A stretch of 64,000 nt of DNA from JBBQZU01 sp041749535 (GCA_041749535.1 JBGTBE010000079.1:1-64000), one strand, 5' to 3'. Counted from the stretch's first letter, positions 33,997-44,186 are shown. Notes: generated by a model from the letters alone, not told the origin. Numbers and translations are program-made.

Positions 33997-34641
33997 ATGA
34001 GCGAACCCAGAAATGAAGATCAAAAATTGAATAGGATCGTAAGCGATTCTTTGAAAGTTTTTATGACCTATGGTATTAAAAGCATTACTATGGATGACAT
34101 TGCAAGGCACCTTGGGATGTCAAAAAAGACGCTTTACCAGCATATTAGTGATAAGAACGACCTTGTGTTGCGTTGCGTTGAGTTTGATTGTTGCGAAGAT
34201 GAACTAGAGCTTCAAAAGATTGTTTCAAAGAACCTCAATGCAGTTGAGGAGAATATTGCAATAAGCAAATATATACTGAATCAAATTCGTTCGGTACACC
34301 CTTCTATTTTTTATGAATTAGAGAAATACTTCCCGGATGCCTGGAAGAAATTGCATCTCACAAGGCAGGATTTTGCAGGTTTACTGATCAGCAAGAATCT
34401 TCACAAGGGAATAGAAGAGGGATATTTCCATGAAGACATTCATGTGGAGATCATGACCCGTCTTTGGGTTGCACGGATGAATGTAATTTTTGACCCAAAA
34501 CTTTTTCCCATTCAGGAATTCGATTTGGCGGAAGTGTATGAGCAGATGTTTGTACACCAGATTCGCGGGCTCGCCACCAAGAAGGGACTGAAGTACCTCG
34601 ACAAACACTATAAACCAAACACCAAAAAAGCCAACCAATGA
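33997..34641 (+). CDS. TetR/AcrR-family transcriptional regulator
   Basis: This 214-residue regulator has an N-terminal TetR helix-turn-helix (about residues 12-58: VFMTYGIKSITMDDIARHLGMSKKTLYQHI) and an effector-binding C-terminal helical domain of low conservation. It overlaps the TolC-like gene by 4 bases and leads an efflux operon, so it is most likely an autorepressor released by the pump's substrate. The start at 33997 is chosen because the longer frame precedes the promoter. Confidence 0.93.
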   Translation: MSEPRNEDQKLNRIVSDSLKVFMTYGIKSITMDDIARHLGMSKKTLYQHISDKNDLVLRCVEFDCCEDELELQKIVSKNLNAVEENIAISKYILNQIRSVHPSIFYELEKYFPDAWKKLHLTRQDFAGLLISKNLHKGIEEGYFHEDIHVEIMTRLWVARMNVIFDPKLFPIQEFDLAEVYEQMFVHQIRGLATKKGLKYLDKHYKPNTKKANQ

Positions 34642-35972
34642 TGATTCGCAACATCTGTATTCTTGCCCTTCTCACCGTTTCGATGGCGGGTAAGAGTCAG
34701 CCCCTTCAACTGTCGTTGAAACAAGCCCAGGAAATGGCACTTGACAGCAGTTATGCCAGCAGGGACAGCAGGTTCAATACCGAGAAGAAAATTAAAGAGG
34801 TGAAAGAGGTACTTGCCATTGGATTTCCGCAAGTAAATGGCGGCGTCGATTTTAACAGCTACCTAAACATACCTGTACAGCTCATTCCAGGTGATTTTAC
34901 TGGTGGCGATCCTGGTACTTTTAGTGAAATTCAGTTTGGAACCAAGTACAATCTGAATGCGAACATTAGAGCATCGCAGTTGATTTTTGACGGTACTTAC
35001 CTGGTTGGGCTGAAGGCCTCCAAAACGGTTGTAGAATTGTCCAGAAACCTGGAGTTAAAAACTGCACAGCAGATCAGAATACAAGTAGCCGATGCATACC
35101 ACACCGTGCTTTTGGCTGAAGCCAATCTCAAAATACTTCAGGAGAATCTTGACAACATTGATAAAACACTCAGCGATACAAAGGCAACTTATGATGCCGG
35201 GCTGGCAGAAGAGCAGGACGTGGATCAGCTGATGCTCAACAAGAATCAAATTGAAATCAACATCGACAACAGCAAGCGATTTCTTGAAATAGCAACGCAG
35301 ACATTGAGCTTCGTAATCGGACTGTCAGTGGAAAGCAATCTGGAGCTGACTGACCGTATTGAAGACCTGGTAGCGCTGAACAACAATCCTGCCTATCTCT
35401 CCGTAGATCCCAACTTCTCCACGCACCCCGACCTGTTGCTTGCACGATCAAATCTGGAGATTGGACACTTGACTTTAAGTGGCGAAAAAGCCGCTTATTA
35501 CCCGAGTCTCTCTGCTTTTTTCACCCATCAGGAAATTGCCCAGCGCAATGAATTTAATTTTTTGGACATAGATGAGCCATGGTATCCAACCACCATAGTT
35601 GGATTTAATCTTTCAGTACCTATCTGGAGCAGTTTTCAGCGAAAGTCCCGACAAAGTCAGGCCGAGATCGGTGTAAAACAGGCCACACTGAAACTTCTGG
35701 AAACTGAGGAGAATTTAAAATTACAGCTCACCCAGGCCCGAAGCAACTTCGACAATTCTCTCAAAACCTGGGAGAATCAAAAACAAAGCAATGAATTGGC
35801 ACAGCGCATCCTGAACAACACCTCAGTGAAGTACAGCGAGGGGCTCGCAAGTAGCTTTGAACTCAATGTAGCCCAGAGTCAGCTGCTCAGCGAACAAAGC
35901 AAGTTTATTCAGGCAGCCTTCACACTGCTTTCAGCAAAACAAGAATTGGACAAAGCACTCAACATTTACTAA
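34638..35972 (+). CDS. TolC-family outer-membrane efflux protein
   Basis: This 444-residue protein has a signal peptide (ending about residue 20, MAGKSQ) and two halves of long alpha-helical heptad-rich sequence (for example residues 140-210 and 335-430) with beta segments between, the layout of TolC/OEP proteins. It forms the outer-membrane exit duct of a tripartite RND pump. The duplicated pattern AYHTVLLAEANLKIL and FELNVAQSQLLSEQSKF mark the two OEP repeats. Second gene of the TetR-TolC-adaptor-RND operon. Confidence 0.92.
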   Translation: MMIRNICILALLTVSMAGKSQPLQLSLKQAQEMALDSSYASRDSRFNTEKKIKEVKEVLAIGFPQVNGGVDFNSYLNIPVQLIPGDFTGGDPGTFSEIQFGTKYNLNANIRASQLIFDGTYLVGLKASKTVVELSRNLELKTAQQIRIQVADAYHTVLLAEANLKILQENLDNIDKTLSDTKATYDAGLAEEQDVDQLMLNKNQIEINIDNSKRFLEIATQTLSFVIGLSVESNLELTDRIEDLVALNNNPAYLSVDPNFSTHPDLLLARSNLEIGHLTLSGEKAAYYPSLSAFFTHQEIAQRNEFNFLDIDEPWYPTTIVGFNLSVPIWSSFQRKSRQSQAEIGVKQATLKLLETEENLKLQLTQARSNFDNSLKTWENQKQSNELAQRILNNTSVKYSEGLASSFELNVAQSQLLSEQSKFIQAAFTLLSAKQELDKALNIY

Positions 35973-35997
35973 AACAACCGCATTGAAAATTTGCATT

Positions 35998-37146
35998 ATG
36001 AACCCGAAAGCAATTAATTACTTAGCACTAACATTGGTGGGTGCGACAATCCTTACTTCCTGTGGGGGCGAAGAGCCGAACAGTATTCAGAAACTTGTTT
36101 CAGAGAGAGACTCACTGCGCGAAGTACGCGAAGTGGCAGAGGCCCGCATCATCGAAATCAATGCGCTGCTCTCAGAGATGGATTCCGTTTCAGAGAAAAT
36201 TCTGGTTACCACTTTCCAACCCGATACCGGAACCTTTAAGCACTTTTTTGAAGTGTATGGAAACATAGACACCGACAAAGCCGCTACACTCTACGCAGAG
36301 AATCCCGGAATCGTGCAACAAATTCTTGTCAGTGAAGGTGATCAGGTTAGAAAAGGACAATTGCTGGTGAAGCTGGATTCTGAAATACTGGCAAGCAACA
36401 TCACAGAACTGCGCACCCAACTTGAGCTTGCCACCACGCTTTACGAAAAGCAGAAGCGCCTATGGGAGCAGAACGTGGGCAGTGAGGTACAGTACCTTGA
36501 AGCCAAGAATAGAAAGGAATCTTTGGAGAATTCCATTGCCACACTGCAAGAGCAAACCAACAAAAGCACCATTCGTGCACCCTTTGATGGTGTAGTGGAT
36601 AAAATATTTCCGAAAACGGGCGAAATGGCCTCCGGTGCCTCGCCGATAGCAAGAATTGTAAACCTTGACAATGTGTATGTTACGGCAGAAGTTTCTGAAC
36701 GGTATGTGGGAAAAGTAAAGGGTGGAGACGAAGTATCTGTCATCATAAACCGCAGTGATACCATACAAACTACCATAAGCAGGGTGGGGTCTTTCATCAA
36801 CCCGAACAACAGGACCTTTGAAGTGAAGATTTTACTCTCAGGCAAGGTGGCGAATGTGAAGCCCAATACCTTGGTTGTATTGAAAATCAATGATTTCTCT
36901 GCCACCCAATCTATATCAATACCATCATCCCTTATCATGCAGGACGGGCAGGGGCAGGACTATGTGTTTGTGGTAGAAACCAATGGCGCCAATAAGCTGG
37001 TAGCAAGAAAGAAAGCCATTGATTCAGGAATGCGCTACCTGGGGGAAACTTTGATAAAAAACGGTCTCACAACTTCACAGCCTATAATAGACAAAGGCTC
37101 AAGAAGCGTGCGCGATGGAGATCAGATTGAGGTTACCAACATTTAA
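35998..37146 (+). CDS. RND efflux periplasmic adaptor (membrane fusion lipoprotein)
   Basis: This 382-residue protein has a lipoprotein signal with lipobox ILTSC, a coiled-coil region (residues 35-60 and 125-175), a biotinyl-lipoyl-like hairpin (NPGIVQQILVSEGDQVRKGQLLVKLD) and beta-barrel and proximal domains. This is the HlyD/AcrA layout. It links the RND pump to the TolC-like duct. The ATG at 35998 is used; the frame extends to a TTG at 35983, which seems less likely. Confidence 0.92.
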   Translation: MNPKAINYLALTLVGATILTSCGGEEPNSIQKLVSERDSLREVREVAEARIIEINALLSEMDSVSEKILVTTFQPDTGTFKHFFEVYGNIDTDKAATLYAENPGIVQQILVSEGDQVRKGQLLVKLDSEILASNITELRTQLELATTLYEKQKRLWEQNVGSEVQYLEAKNRKESLENSIATLQEQTNKSTIRAPFDGVVDKIFPKTGEMASGASPIARIVNLDNVYVTAEVSERYVGKVKGGDEVSVIINRSDTIQTTISRVGSFINPNNRTFEVKILLSGKVANVKPNTLVVLKINDFSATQSISIPSSLIMQDGQGQDYVFVVETNGANKLVARKKAIDSGMRYLGETLIKNGLTTSQPIIDKGSRSVRDGDQIEVTNI

Positions 37147-37167
37147 CCAACTTATTAATACGCTGAG

Positions 37168-40100
37168 ATGAAATTATTACGAAAAGGGGACCTTGGATAC
37201 AAAGAATTCGGGCTCTCTTCACTATCCATCAACAACCGAACTACGGTATTCATAATTATTGCCATCATTTTTCTGGGAGGCATCTCTGCATACATGTCAA
37301 TGCCTAAAGAGAGCTTTCCGGATGTGGTGACACCTGAGATTTACGTAGGAACTGCATACCCTGGAAACTCCCCTCTCGACATAGAAAAGTTGATTACCCG
37401 CCCTTTCGAGAAAGAGCTGAATACCATCTCGGGAATTGACGAAATCAACTCCACCAGCATGCAGGGTTATTCTACCATTCAGGTGAAATTCTCTTTTGAT
37501 GTAACCCCTGATGAAGCCCTCCGCAAGGTGAAGGACAAGATTGATGTTGCCAAAAGTGATAGGGATTTCCCTACTGATTTGCCCGCTGATCCGAACATCT
37601 TTGAGATGAACTTCTCGGAGCTTATTCCCATCATGAACATCAACCTTTCCGGCGATTATTCCATAGACCAGCTAAAGGAATATGCCGAGTATCTCGAAGA
37701 GAAAATCGAAGACCTTCCGGAAATTACCAAAGTAGAGATACGCGGGGTGATGGACAAAGAAGTGAAAATTGACTTGGACCTTTTGGCGATGGAGGCCATG
37801 GAGATCAATTTTGACGATGTATCCAATGCCATAGCATCCGAGAATACCACCATTTCGGGAGGAGACTTACTTGTAGATGAGTTTAGAAGAAATGTGCGGG
37901 TAATTGGCGAATTCAGTAATGTGGAGCAGATAGGTGAGGTAATTGTGAAGCGCGAAAACCAGGAAGTGGTTTACCTTAAGAACATTGCCCAGATAAGCTT
38001 TGGAGAAAAAGACAAAGAGAGCTACGCCCGCGAATTTACCCAGCCTGTAGTGATGATCGATATCATGAAAAGGGCCGGGGAGAATTTGATTGAAGTATCC
38101 AACAAGATCAATGAGATTATTGAAGAGGCGCAATCAAATGTATTTCCGGAAGACCTGAACCTTTCAATTACCAACAATACCAGCGACGATACCAGAACCC
38201 AGGTGGATGAGCTTATCAACAACATCATTTTCGGAATTCTGCTCGTCACCGGTGTACTCTTGTTTTTCCTGGGCTTGCGCAATGCCATATTTGTAGGTAT
38301 TGCCATCCCCCTTTCCATGCTTATGAGTTTTCTTATCCTGGGCAGTCTTGGCATTACGCTAAATGTAATGGTGCTCTTCGGGTTGATTTTGGCCCTTGGA
38401 ATGCTGGTAGACAATGGGATTGTGGTAGTGGAGAACGTGTACAGATTAATGGAGCAAGGCTACAGTGGCCTGGAGGCTGCAAAGCTGGGAGTGGGCGAGG
38501 TGGCTGTGCCAATCATAGCCTCTACGGCGACCACCCTCGCGGCATTTCTTCCCCTTGCTTTTTGGCCTGGTCTCATGGGTGAGTTTATGTTTTTCCTTCC
38601 CATCACCCTCATTGTGGTACTCGGGTCATCACTCTTCGTGGCATTGGTAATAAGTCCGGTTCTTACTTCCCTTTTTATGAAGGTGGGTGAGGAGGATATT
38701 GATCCTAAAAGAATGTTGCGCAACAGCTTGATATTCATTGCTTTTGGCGTAATAATAGATCTTATAGGATTGGGATTACATGAAAGCTTCATCATCTCTC
38801 TAGGCAATCTTGCAGTGTTGATTGGATTCTCAGGGTTTCTGAATGTATTTGTGTTGAGGCCTGGCGCAAGGGTATTACAGACGAAATGGTTGCCTGCTCT
38901 GGAGAATTTCTACGAAAGGTTTCTAAAGTTTGCGCTTGCGGGCAAAAGGCCATATGCGTACCTCGCAGGCACCTTTGGGCTACTGATCTTCTCCTTGCTT
39001 CTTTTTGCTGTATTTCCTCCAAAAGTGGAATTCTTTCCAGTGAATGAACCTCAATACATCAACATATTCATAGAGAATCCTATCGGAACAGATATTGAAG
39101 AAACCAATCGAATCACCCAAATATTGGAAGAGCGTGTAATCGCCTCGCTTGACAAATACTTTGAAAATACGCCTGAAGGGCGTAAATCTACATTGATAAA
39201 ATCAGTGATAGGGCAAGTAGGTGAGGGCACCAGTGACCCCATGCAGGGGCCATCAATGGCCAATACCCCGCACAAAGCCAGGATTACCGTGCAGTTTGCC
39301 AAATTTCAGGACCGCGAAGGAATCAGCTCTAGTGATGTGCTGGAAGAAGTACGCGATGCGGTGAAGGGGTTTCCTGGTACTCAGATCACTGTGAGTAAAA
39401 ATGAAGGCGGACCACCGCAGGGGGCGCCCATCAATATCGAAGTTCGAGGTGAAGACTACGATAAGGTAATGGCCGATGCTGTTGGTTTTCGAAACTTCAT
39501 TAACGAGCGCAATATAGCCGGCATCGAAGAACTGAAGCTCGATGTAGAACTGGGAAAACCTGAAATGCCCATTATCATAGACCGCGATAAGGCACGCAGG
39601 CTCGACCTGAGCACCTATCTGATAGGCGATGCCATGCGAACTGCCCTCTTTGGCAAAGAAGTATCTACTTACAAAGACGGTGAAGACGATTATCCTATTA
39701 ACGTCCGGCTTATGAAGCACTACCGAGACAATGAGGACGCGCTTATGAATATGCGCCTTACATTTCGCGACCAGTCGTCTGGAAAGATCAAACAGGTGCC
39801 CATATCCAGTGTGGCTGAAGCCAAAAAGAGCAGCACTTTCAGCTCAGTAAAGCGCCGCGATCTTGACAGGGTGGTCACCATTTCGAGCAACGTGCTTACT
39901 GGCTATAATGCGAATGAAATTGTGGCAAGAATTGCTGATCTGACGGGTGACTATGAGATGGAAGGTCTGAATGAGATACGATTTACGGGGCAGCAGGAAG
40001 AACAGGCAAAGGAATTTGCCTTTCTGAGCACAGCCTTGGCCATTGCTATGTTTCTGATTATCCTCATCATCACTGCCCAGTTCAATTCTATTTCAACACC

Positions 40101-40656
40101 TTTCATCATCGCATTTTCAGTCATATTCAGTTTGATTGGGGTATTTCTAGGGCTGGTGATTACCGGTATGGATTTCATCATCATCATGACCATGATTGGT
40201 ATTATTTCCCTTGCCGGAATAGTCGTGAACAACGCCATTGTACTTATTGACTATACCAATTTGATAAGGTCGCGCCGGCGCGATGAACTTGGGGTCCCTG
40301 AGGGTGGGAAGCTCCCTTTTGTAGAAACAGTTCATGCCATTGTAGAAGGTGGAAAAACACGCCTTAGACCGGTGTTGCTCACAGCAATTACTACCGTGCT
40401 CGGCCTGGTGCCTCTCGCAGTGGGTCTGAATATTAATTTCCTTACCCTTCTCAGCGAGTTCGATCCACAAATCTACATTGGGGGCGACAATGTAATATTC
40501 TGGGGGCCCATGTCGTGGACTATCATCTTCGGACTTACGTTTGCTACGTTTCTTACACTGGTAATCGTTCCAGTAATGTACCTGATACTGGCCAAGCTTA
40601 AGTATCGACTGGTGTACCGGAAAGATGTGGAGTACTCCCTGAACGAGAAGTTATAG
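37168..40656 (+). CDS. RND-family efflux transporter permease (AcrB-like)
   Basis: This 1162-residue inner-membrane pump expels drugs, lipids or other compounds using the proton gradient. It has the RND plan: a membrane segment at residues 22-42, a large periplasmic loop, transmembrane block TM2-6 (about 350-510, including the proton-relay region GMLVDNGIVVVENVYR with the conserved acidic Asp), a second periplasmic loop and TM8-12. It is longer than AcrB because of an extra segment near residues 515-580, with two additional hydrophobic stretches between the two halves, and an insertion near the C terminus (SEFDPQIYIGGDNVIFWGP). Such insertions occur in Bacteroidota RND proteins. Fourth gene of the efflux operon; substrate unknown. 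Confidence 0.94.
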   Translation: MKLLRKGDLGYKEFGLSSLSINNRTTVFIIIAIIFLGGISAYMSMPKESFPDVVTPEIYVGTAYPGNSPLDIEKLITRPFEKELNTISGIDEINSTSMQGYSTIQVKFSFDVTPDEALRKVKDKIDVAKSDRDFPTDLPADPNIFEMNFSELIPIMNINLSGDYSIDQLKEYAEYLEEKIEDLPEITKVEIRGVMDKEVKIDLDLLAMEAMEINFDDVSNAIASENTTISGGDLLVDEFRRNVRVIGEFSNVEQIGEVIVKRENQEVVYLKNIAQISFGEKDKESYAREFTQPVVMIDIMKRAGENLIEVSNKINEIIEEAQSNVFPEDLNLSITNNTSDDTRTQVDELINNIIFGILLVTGVLLFFLGLRNAIFVGIAIPLSMLMSFLILGSLGITLNVMVLFGLILALGMLVDNGIVVVENVYRLMEQGYSGLEAAKLGVGEVAVPIIASTATTLAAFLPLAFWPGLMGEFMFFLPITLIVVLGSSLFVALVISPVLTSLFMKVGEEDIDPKRMLRNSLIFIAFGVIIDLIGLGLHESFIISLGNLAVLIGFSGFLNVFVLRPGARVLQTKWLPALENFYERFLKFALAGKRPYAYLAGTFGLLIFSLLLFAVFPPKVEFFPVNEPQYINIFIENPIGTDIEETNRITQILEERVIASLDKYFENTPEGRKSTLIKSVIGQVGEGTSDPMQGPSMANTPHKARITVQFAKFQDREGISSSDVLEEVRDAVKGFPGTQITVSKNEGGPPQGAPINIEVRGEDYDKVMADAVGFRNFINERNIAGIEELKLDVELGKPEMPIIIDRDKARRLDLSTYLIGDAMRTALFGKEVSTYKDGEDDYPINVRLMKHYRDNEDALMNMRLTFRDQSSGKIKQVPISSVAEAKKSSTFSSVKRRDLDRVVTISSNVLTGYNANEIVARIADLTGDYEMEGLNEIRFTGQQEEQAKEFAFLSTALAIAMFLIILIITAQFNSISTPFIIAFSVIFSLIGVFLGLVITGMDFIIIMTMIGIISLAGIVVNNAIVLIDYTNLIRSRRRDELGVPEGGKLPFVETVHAIVEGGKTRLRPVLLTAITTVLGLVPLAVGLNINFLTLLSEFDPQIYIGGDNVIFWGPMSWTIIFGLTFATFLTLVIVPVMYLILAKLKYRLVYRKDVEYSLNEKL

Positions 40657-40682
40657 GGATTATAGTTGTGGTAATCATACGG

Positions 40683-40715
40683 AGGGCGGCATTTCAATAT
40701 GCCGCCCTTTCTGAT
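40683..40715 (+). terminator. Rho-independent terminator of the efflux operon
   Basis: A 10-bp perfect stem, AGGGCGGCAT (40683-40692) with ATGCCGCCCT (40699-40708), has a 6-base loop and is followed by TTCTGATTTT. It lies 26 bases after the RND stop codon. Confidence 0.8.
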
Positions 40716-40767
40716 TTTCACTGTGATAGGCAGTTTTATTGATGGCGCCTTCACAACATTTATTTTT

Positions 40768-40775
40768 TACTTTTG
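40768..40775 (+). promoter_or_regulatory. Bacteroidota -7 promoter element for dxs
   Basis: TACTTTTG is an exact TAnnTTTG match, 34 bases upstream of the dxs ATG. No convincing -33 element was seen. Confidence 0.5.
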
Positions 40776-40809
40776 TTAAGCCTACGTAATCACTTACACA
40801 AATCCTTAT

Positions 40810-42759
40810 ATGGAGCCATACAAAGCAGGCCATCTTTTAAATCAAATCGACATTCCTGCCGATCTGAGAGCCAAAATAAAGGAGACAGACTTAAATGAAG
40901 TGTGTGAGCAATTGCGTGATTTTATTATCGATGTTGTTTCGCAAAAAGGGGGGCATTTTGGCGCCAGTCTCGGAGTTGTGGAGCTTACGGTAGCCCTTCA
41001 TTACGTGTTCAATACCCCCTATGATCAGCTGGTGTGGGATGTGGGTCATCAAGCCTATGGGCACAAAATCCTCACAGGAAGAAGAAAGGTGTTTCACACC
41101 AACAGAAAGTATAAAGGCATAAGTGGATTTCCAAAAAGAAGTGAAAGCGAGTATGATACGTTTGGTGTAGGTCATTCTTCCACATCCATCAGCGGTGCAC
41201 TGGGCATGGCTATGGGAAGCAAGTTGAAAGGTGAGAAAGACCGAAAAGTGATCGCAGTGATCGGGGATGGCGCCATGACGGCGGGCCTTGCCTTCGAAGG
41301 ATTGAATCACGCTGGTTCTGTAAATACCGACATGCTCGTGGTGCTCAACGACAATTGCATGAGCATAGACCCCAACGTGGGTGCCCTGAAGGATTACCTA
41401 ACCGATATTACCACATCACACACCTACAATAAGGTGAAGGATGAAGTGTGGAACCTGCTCGGCAAAATCAGCAAATTCGGACCGAATGCGCAAACCATAG
41501 CCCAGAAGATAGAGAACGCCATCAAGGCAGCCCTTTTGCAGCAGAGCAATCTTTTTGAATCCCTCAACTTCCGCTATTTTGGCCCTGTTGATGGCCACGA
41601 TGTAGACCACCTCGTGAAGGTGCTTCGGGACCTTAAGGATATTCCTGGCCCTAAGATTTTGCATTGTGTTACCATGAAGGGGAAAGGCTATCAGCCCGCA
41701 GAAGTTGGATCACCAACCACATGGCATGCACCTGGGCTTTTCAATAAAGATACAGGAGAGATCATCAAGGTTGTACCCACAGGCCCAGAACCCCCAAAAT
41801 ACCAGGATGTGTTTGGTTACACCATGGTAGAGCTTGCTGAGAAAAATGAGAAAATTGTGGGCATCACCCCAGCCATGCCTTCCGGATGCTCCCTGAAAAT
41901 AATGATGGATGCCATGCCTGATAGGGCGTTTGATGTGGGAATCGCTGAACAACATGCAGTGACTTTTTCTGCCGGCCTGGCTACCCAGGGGTTGATTCCT
42001 TATTGCAATATATACTCGAGCTTTATGCAGCGCGCCTACGATCAGGTGGTGCACGATGTGGCACTTCAAAATTTGCATGTCATCTTTTGTCTGGATCGGG
42101 CTGGTTTTGCGGGTGCCGATGGACCAACACACCATGGCTCTTATGATGTAGCTTACTTCAGGTGTATACCCAATATGATTGTGAGCGCTCCGATGGACGA
42201 GAGTGAACTGAGAAACCTCATGTACACAGCACAGCTTCGCGACACCGGTCCTTTTGCCATAAGGTATCCACGCGGCGAAGGTGTGCTGATTGAATGGAAA
42301 ACACCGCTCAAAGAAATTAAAATTGGTACCGGACGCAGGGTTCGAAATGGGGAGGACCTCGCCATTCTTACTTTTGGTCATCCGGGTAATTTTGCACTAA
42401 AAGCATCAGAAATACTGGAGGAAGAAGGGCTTAGTGTGGCAGTCTATGATATGCGTTTCGCCAAACCTATTGACGAATTGCTCTTGCACGAGGTGTTCGC
42501 CAAGTTTTCGAAAGTGATCACAGTAGAAGATGGTTCCATCATGGGTGGCATGGGCAGCGCCGTATTAGAATTTATGGCAGACCACGACTACAGAGCGCGC
42601 GTTGTGCGATTGGGCATTCCGGACCAATGGTTTGAGCATGGCTCTCAAGAGCAGCTCTATGCCGATGCGGGATTTGGAGTCAACGAGATTGCTTCGAAAT
42701 CCAGAGAACTTCTGGCCGATCAGCTCGCCATGAAGTCAAAAAAATTTAGCGCAGGCTAG
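40810..42759 (+). CDS. dxs: 1-deoxy-D-xylulose-5-phosphate synthase
   Basis: This 649-residue thiamine-diphosphate enzyme condenses pyruvate and glyceraldehyde 3-phosphate to start the non-mevalonate (MEP) isoprenoid pathway. It shows the N-terminal motif DVGHQAYGHKILTGRR, the ThDP-binding motif GDGAMTAGLAFEGLNHAG...NDNCMSI (GDG...N), the transketolase pyrimidine domain with GIAEQHAVTFSAGLA, and the C-terminal transketolase domain (from about residue 500, TFGHPGNFALKA). The length is standard. It stands alone, between the efflux operon and the convergent his operon. Confidence 0.97.
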   Translation: MEPYKAGHLLNQIDIPADLRAKIKETDLNEVCEQLRDFIIDVVSQKGGHFGASLGVVELTVALHYVFNTPYDQLVWDVGHQAYGHKILTGRRKVFHTNRKYKGISGFPKRSESEYDTFGVGHSSTSISGALGMAMGSKLKGEKDRKVIAVIGDGAMTAGLAFEGLNHAGSVNTDMLVVLNDNCMSIDPNVGALKDYLTDITTSHTYNKVKDEVWNLLGKISKFGPNAQTIAQKIENAIKAALLQQSNLFESLNFRYFGPVDGHDVDHLVKVLRDLKDIPGPKILHCVTMKGKGYQPAEVGSPTTWHAPGLFNKDTGEIIKVVPTGPEPPKYQDVFGYTMVELAEKNEKIVGITPAMPSGCSLKIMMDAMPDRAFDVGIAEQHAVTFSAGLATQGLIPYCNIYSSFMQRAYDQVVHDVALQNLHVIFCLDRAGFAGADGPTHHGSYDVAYFRCIPNMIVSAPMDESELRNLMYTAQLRDTGPFAIRYPRGEGVLIEWKTPLKEIKIGTGRRVRNGEDLAILTFGHPGNFALKASEILEEEGLSVAVYDMRFAKPIDELLLHEVFAKFSKVITVEDGSIMGGMGSAVLEFMADHDYRARVVRLGIPDQWFEHGSQEQLYADAGFGVNEIASKSRELLADQLAMKSKKFSAG

Positions 42760-42770
42760 TTTCTGGCACT

Positions 42771-42799
42771 TTCCCTTTCCGGGAATGATGTTTTTTTTT
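42771..42799 (+). terminator. Possible weak terminator after dxs
   Basis: A short stem TTCCC (42771-42775) with GGGAA (42781-42785) is followed by TGATG and a run of nine T (42791-42799), just after the dxs stop. The 5-bp stem is weak, but the T-run is the longest in this region. Confidence 0.35.
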
Positions 42800-42840
42800 A
42801 TTCTACTCATTTCAGGAAGTCCTCTTATATTGTTGAAGGT

Positions 42841-43437
42841 TTATGGTGACTTCTGATTTCTGGACTCGAGCACTTTCTCTACATCCGCAATGCTGTAGCC
42901 CCTCGCCCTGAGCAGAACCATCAGGTGAAAGAGCAGGTCGGCAGATTCGTTCAGCAATAGGGCATCATCCCTGCCAAGCGCTTCTATGACCACCTCGGTT
43001 GCTTCTTCTCCAACTTTTTGGGCCATTCTACCAATGCCAGCTGCAAAAAGTGAGGATGTGTAGGATGTTTCGGAAGGCGTACTGTATCGCTGAGCAATCA
43101 TCCCGTCCAATATTCCCAGAAACCCTTCATTTTCCTGATCTCCAAAACAGGTAGGTGTACCGGTGTGACATACCGGTCCGGTGGGTATGGCCTTTACCAA
43201 AAGGGTGTCCCTGTCGCAGTCTATTGCCATTGAAACAAGATTCAGGCAATTGCCGGAGGTCTCCCCTTTGGTCCAAAGCCTCTTTTTGGTTCGGCTATAG
43301 AACGTGACCTTTCCTGAAGCATTCGTTGCGTCAAGCGCTTCGCGGTTCATATATCCGAGCATAAGTACCTGTCTGCTTTCTGCATGTTGCACAATGGCAG
43401 GAATCAGGCCACTTGTTTTTTCGAAATCGGGGTTCAT
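42841..43437 (-). CDS. hisIE: Bifunctional phosphoribosyl-AMP cyclohydrolase / phosphoribosyl-ATP pyrophosphatase
   Basis: This 198-residue fusion does steps 2 and 3 of histidine synthesis. The N-terminal HisI part has LMLGYMNREAL, SRTKKRLWTKGETSGN and a DCDRDTLLV metal-site region with GPVCHTGTPTCF; the C-terminal HisE part (about 105-198) has the MazG-like EEATEVVIEALG and ADLLFHLMVLL helices. It is the last gene of the his operon, overlapping hisF by 4 bases. Confidence 0.96.
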   Translation of the reverse strand: MNPDFEKTSGLIPAIVQHAESRQVLMLGYMNREALDATNASGKVTFYSRTKKRLWTKGETSGNCLNLVSMAIDCDRDTLLVKAIPTGPVCHTGTPTCFGDQENEGFLGILDGMIAQRYSTPSETSYTSSLFAAGIGRMAQKVGEEATEVVIEALGRDDALLLNESADLLFHLMVLLRARGYSIADVEKVLESRNQKSP

Positions 43438-44186
43438 CTCAGTGGAATGTTTTGGGTTTTTAAATAGGATTTGAGTTCTGAAACAGAGATTTCACCGAAG
43501 TGAAAAATGCTTGCTGCGAGCGCAGCATCGGCATCAGTTTGTTGGAATAGATCTGTGAAATGATCCTTTGTTCCTGCGCCTCCGGAAGCGATGAGCGGCA
43601 ATCTACATCCATCGGCAACCAACCCAATTAGTTCAGCGTCAAAACCGACTTTGGTTCCATCGCGGCGCATGGATGTCAGGAGTATCTCACCGGCACCGCG
43701 TTCTTCTGCTTCGGCTGCCCAGAAGGCGGGGTTCAATTGGGTTGGTGTGCGTCCTCCATTGATACAAACCTTCCAAACGCCATTTTCCTTAATCGCATCA
43801 ATGGCCAGCACGATGCATTGATTGCCGAACGATTGTGCGAGTTGGTCAATCAGCTCCGGTCTGTTCACCGCGGCTGAATTGATACTCACCTTATCAGCTC
43901 CCGCCTGCAGGAGATTCGTCACATCTTCTCTACTGCTGATGCCACCACCTACGGTGAAGGGTATGTCCAGGACGAGTCCCACTTTTTCTACCACTTCAAT
44001 GAAGGTTTTGCGGCCTTCAATGGTAGCGGTAATATCGAGAAATACCAGCTCATCGGCGCCCTGTTCGGCGTATGCCTTTGCAAGTGCCACGGGGTCTCCG
44101 GCATCGCGAATGGCCAGAAAGTTTACCCCTTTTACAGTGCGTCCATCGCGTATATCCAGGCAAGGAATGATTCTTTTCTTCAGCAT
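43434..44186 (-). CDS. hisF: Imidazole glycerol phosphate synthase subunit HisF
   Basis: This 250-residue (beta/alpha)8 barrel is the cyclase subunit, joining ammonia from HisH with PRFAR to give imidazole-glycerol phosphate and AICAR. The catalytic Asp11 is in PCLDIRDG and the second catalytic Asp in VLAIDAIKENG; phosphate-binding GGG and SGGAG loops are seen. It overlaps hisA by 7 bases and hisIE by 4. Confidence 0.97.
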   Translation of the reverse strand: MLKKRIIPCLDIRDGRTVKGVNFLAIRDAGDPVALAKAYAEQGADELVFLDITATIEGRKTFIEVVEKVGLVLDIPFTVGGGISSREDVTNLLQAGADKVSINSAAVNRPELIDQLAQSFGNQCIVLAIDAIKENGVWKVCINGGRTPTQLNPAFWAAEAEERGAGEILLTSMRRDGTKVGFDAELIGLVADGCRLPLIASGGAGTKDHFTDLFQQTDADAALAASIFHFGEISVSELKSYLKTQNIPLR

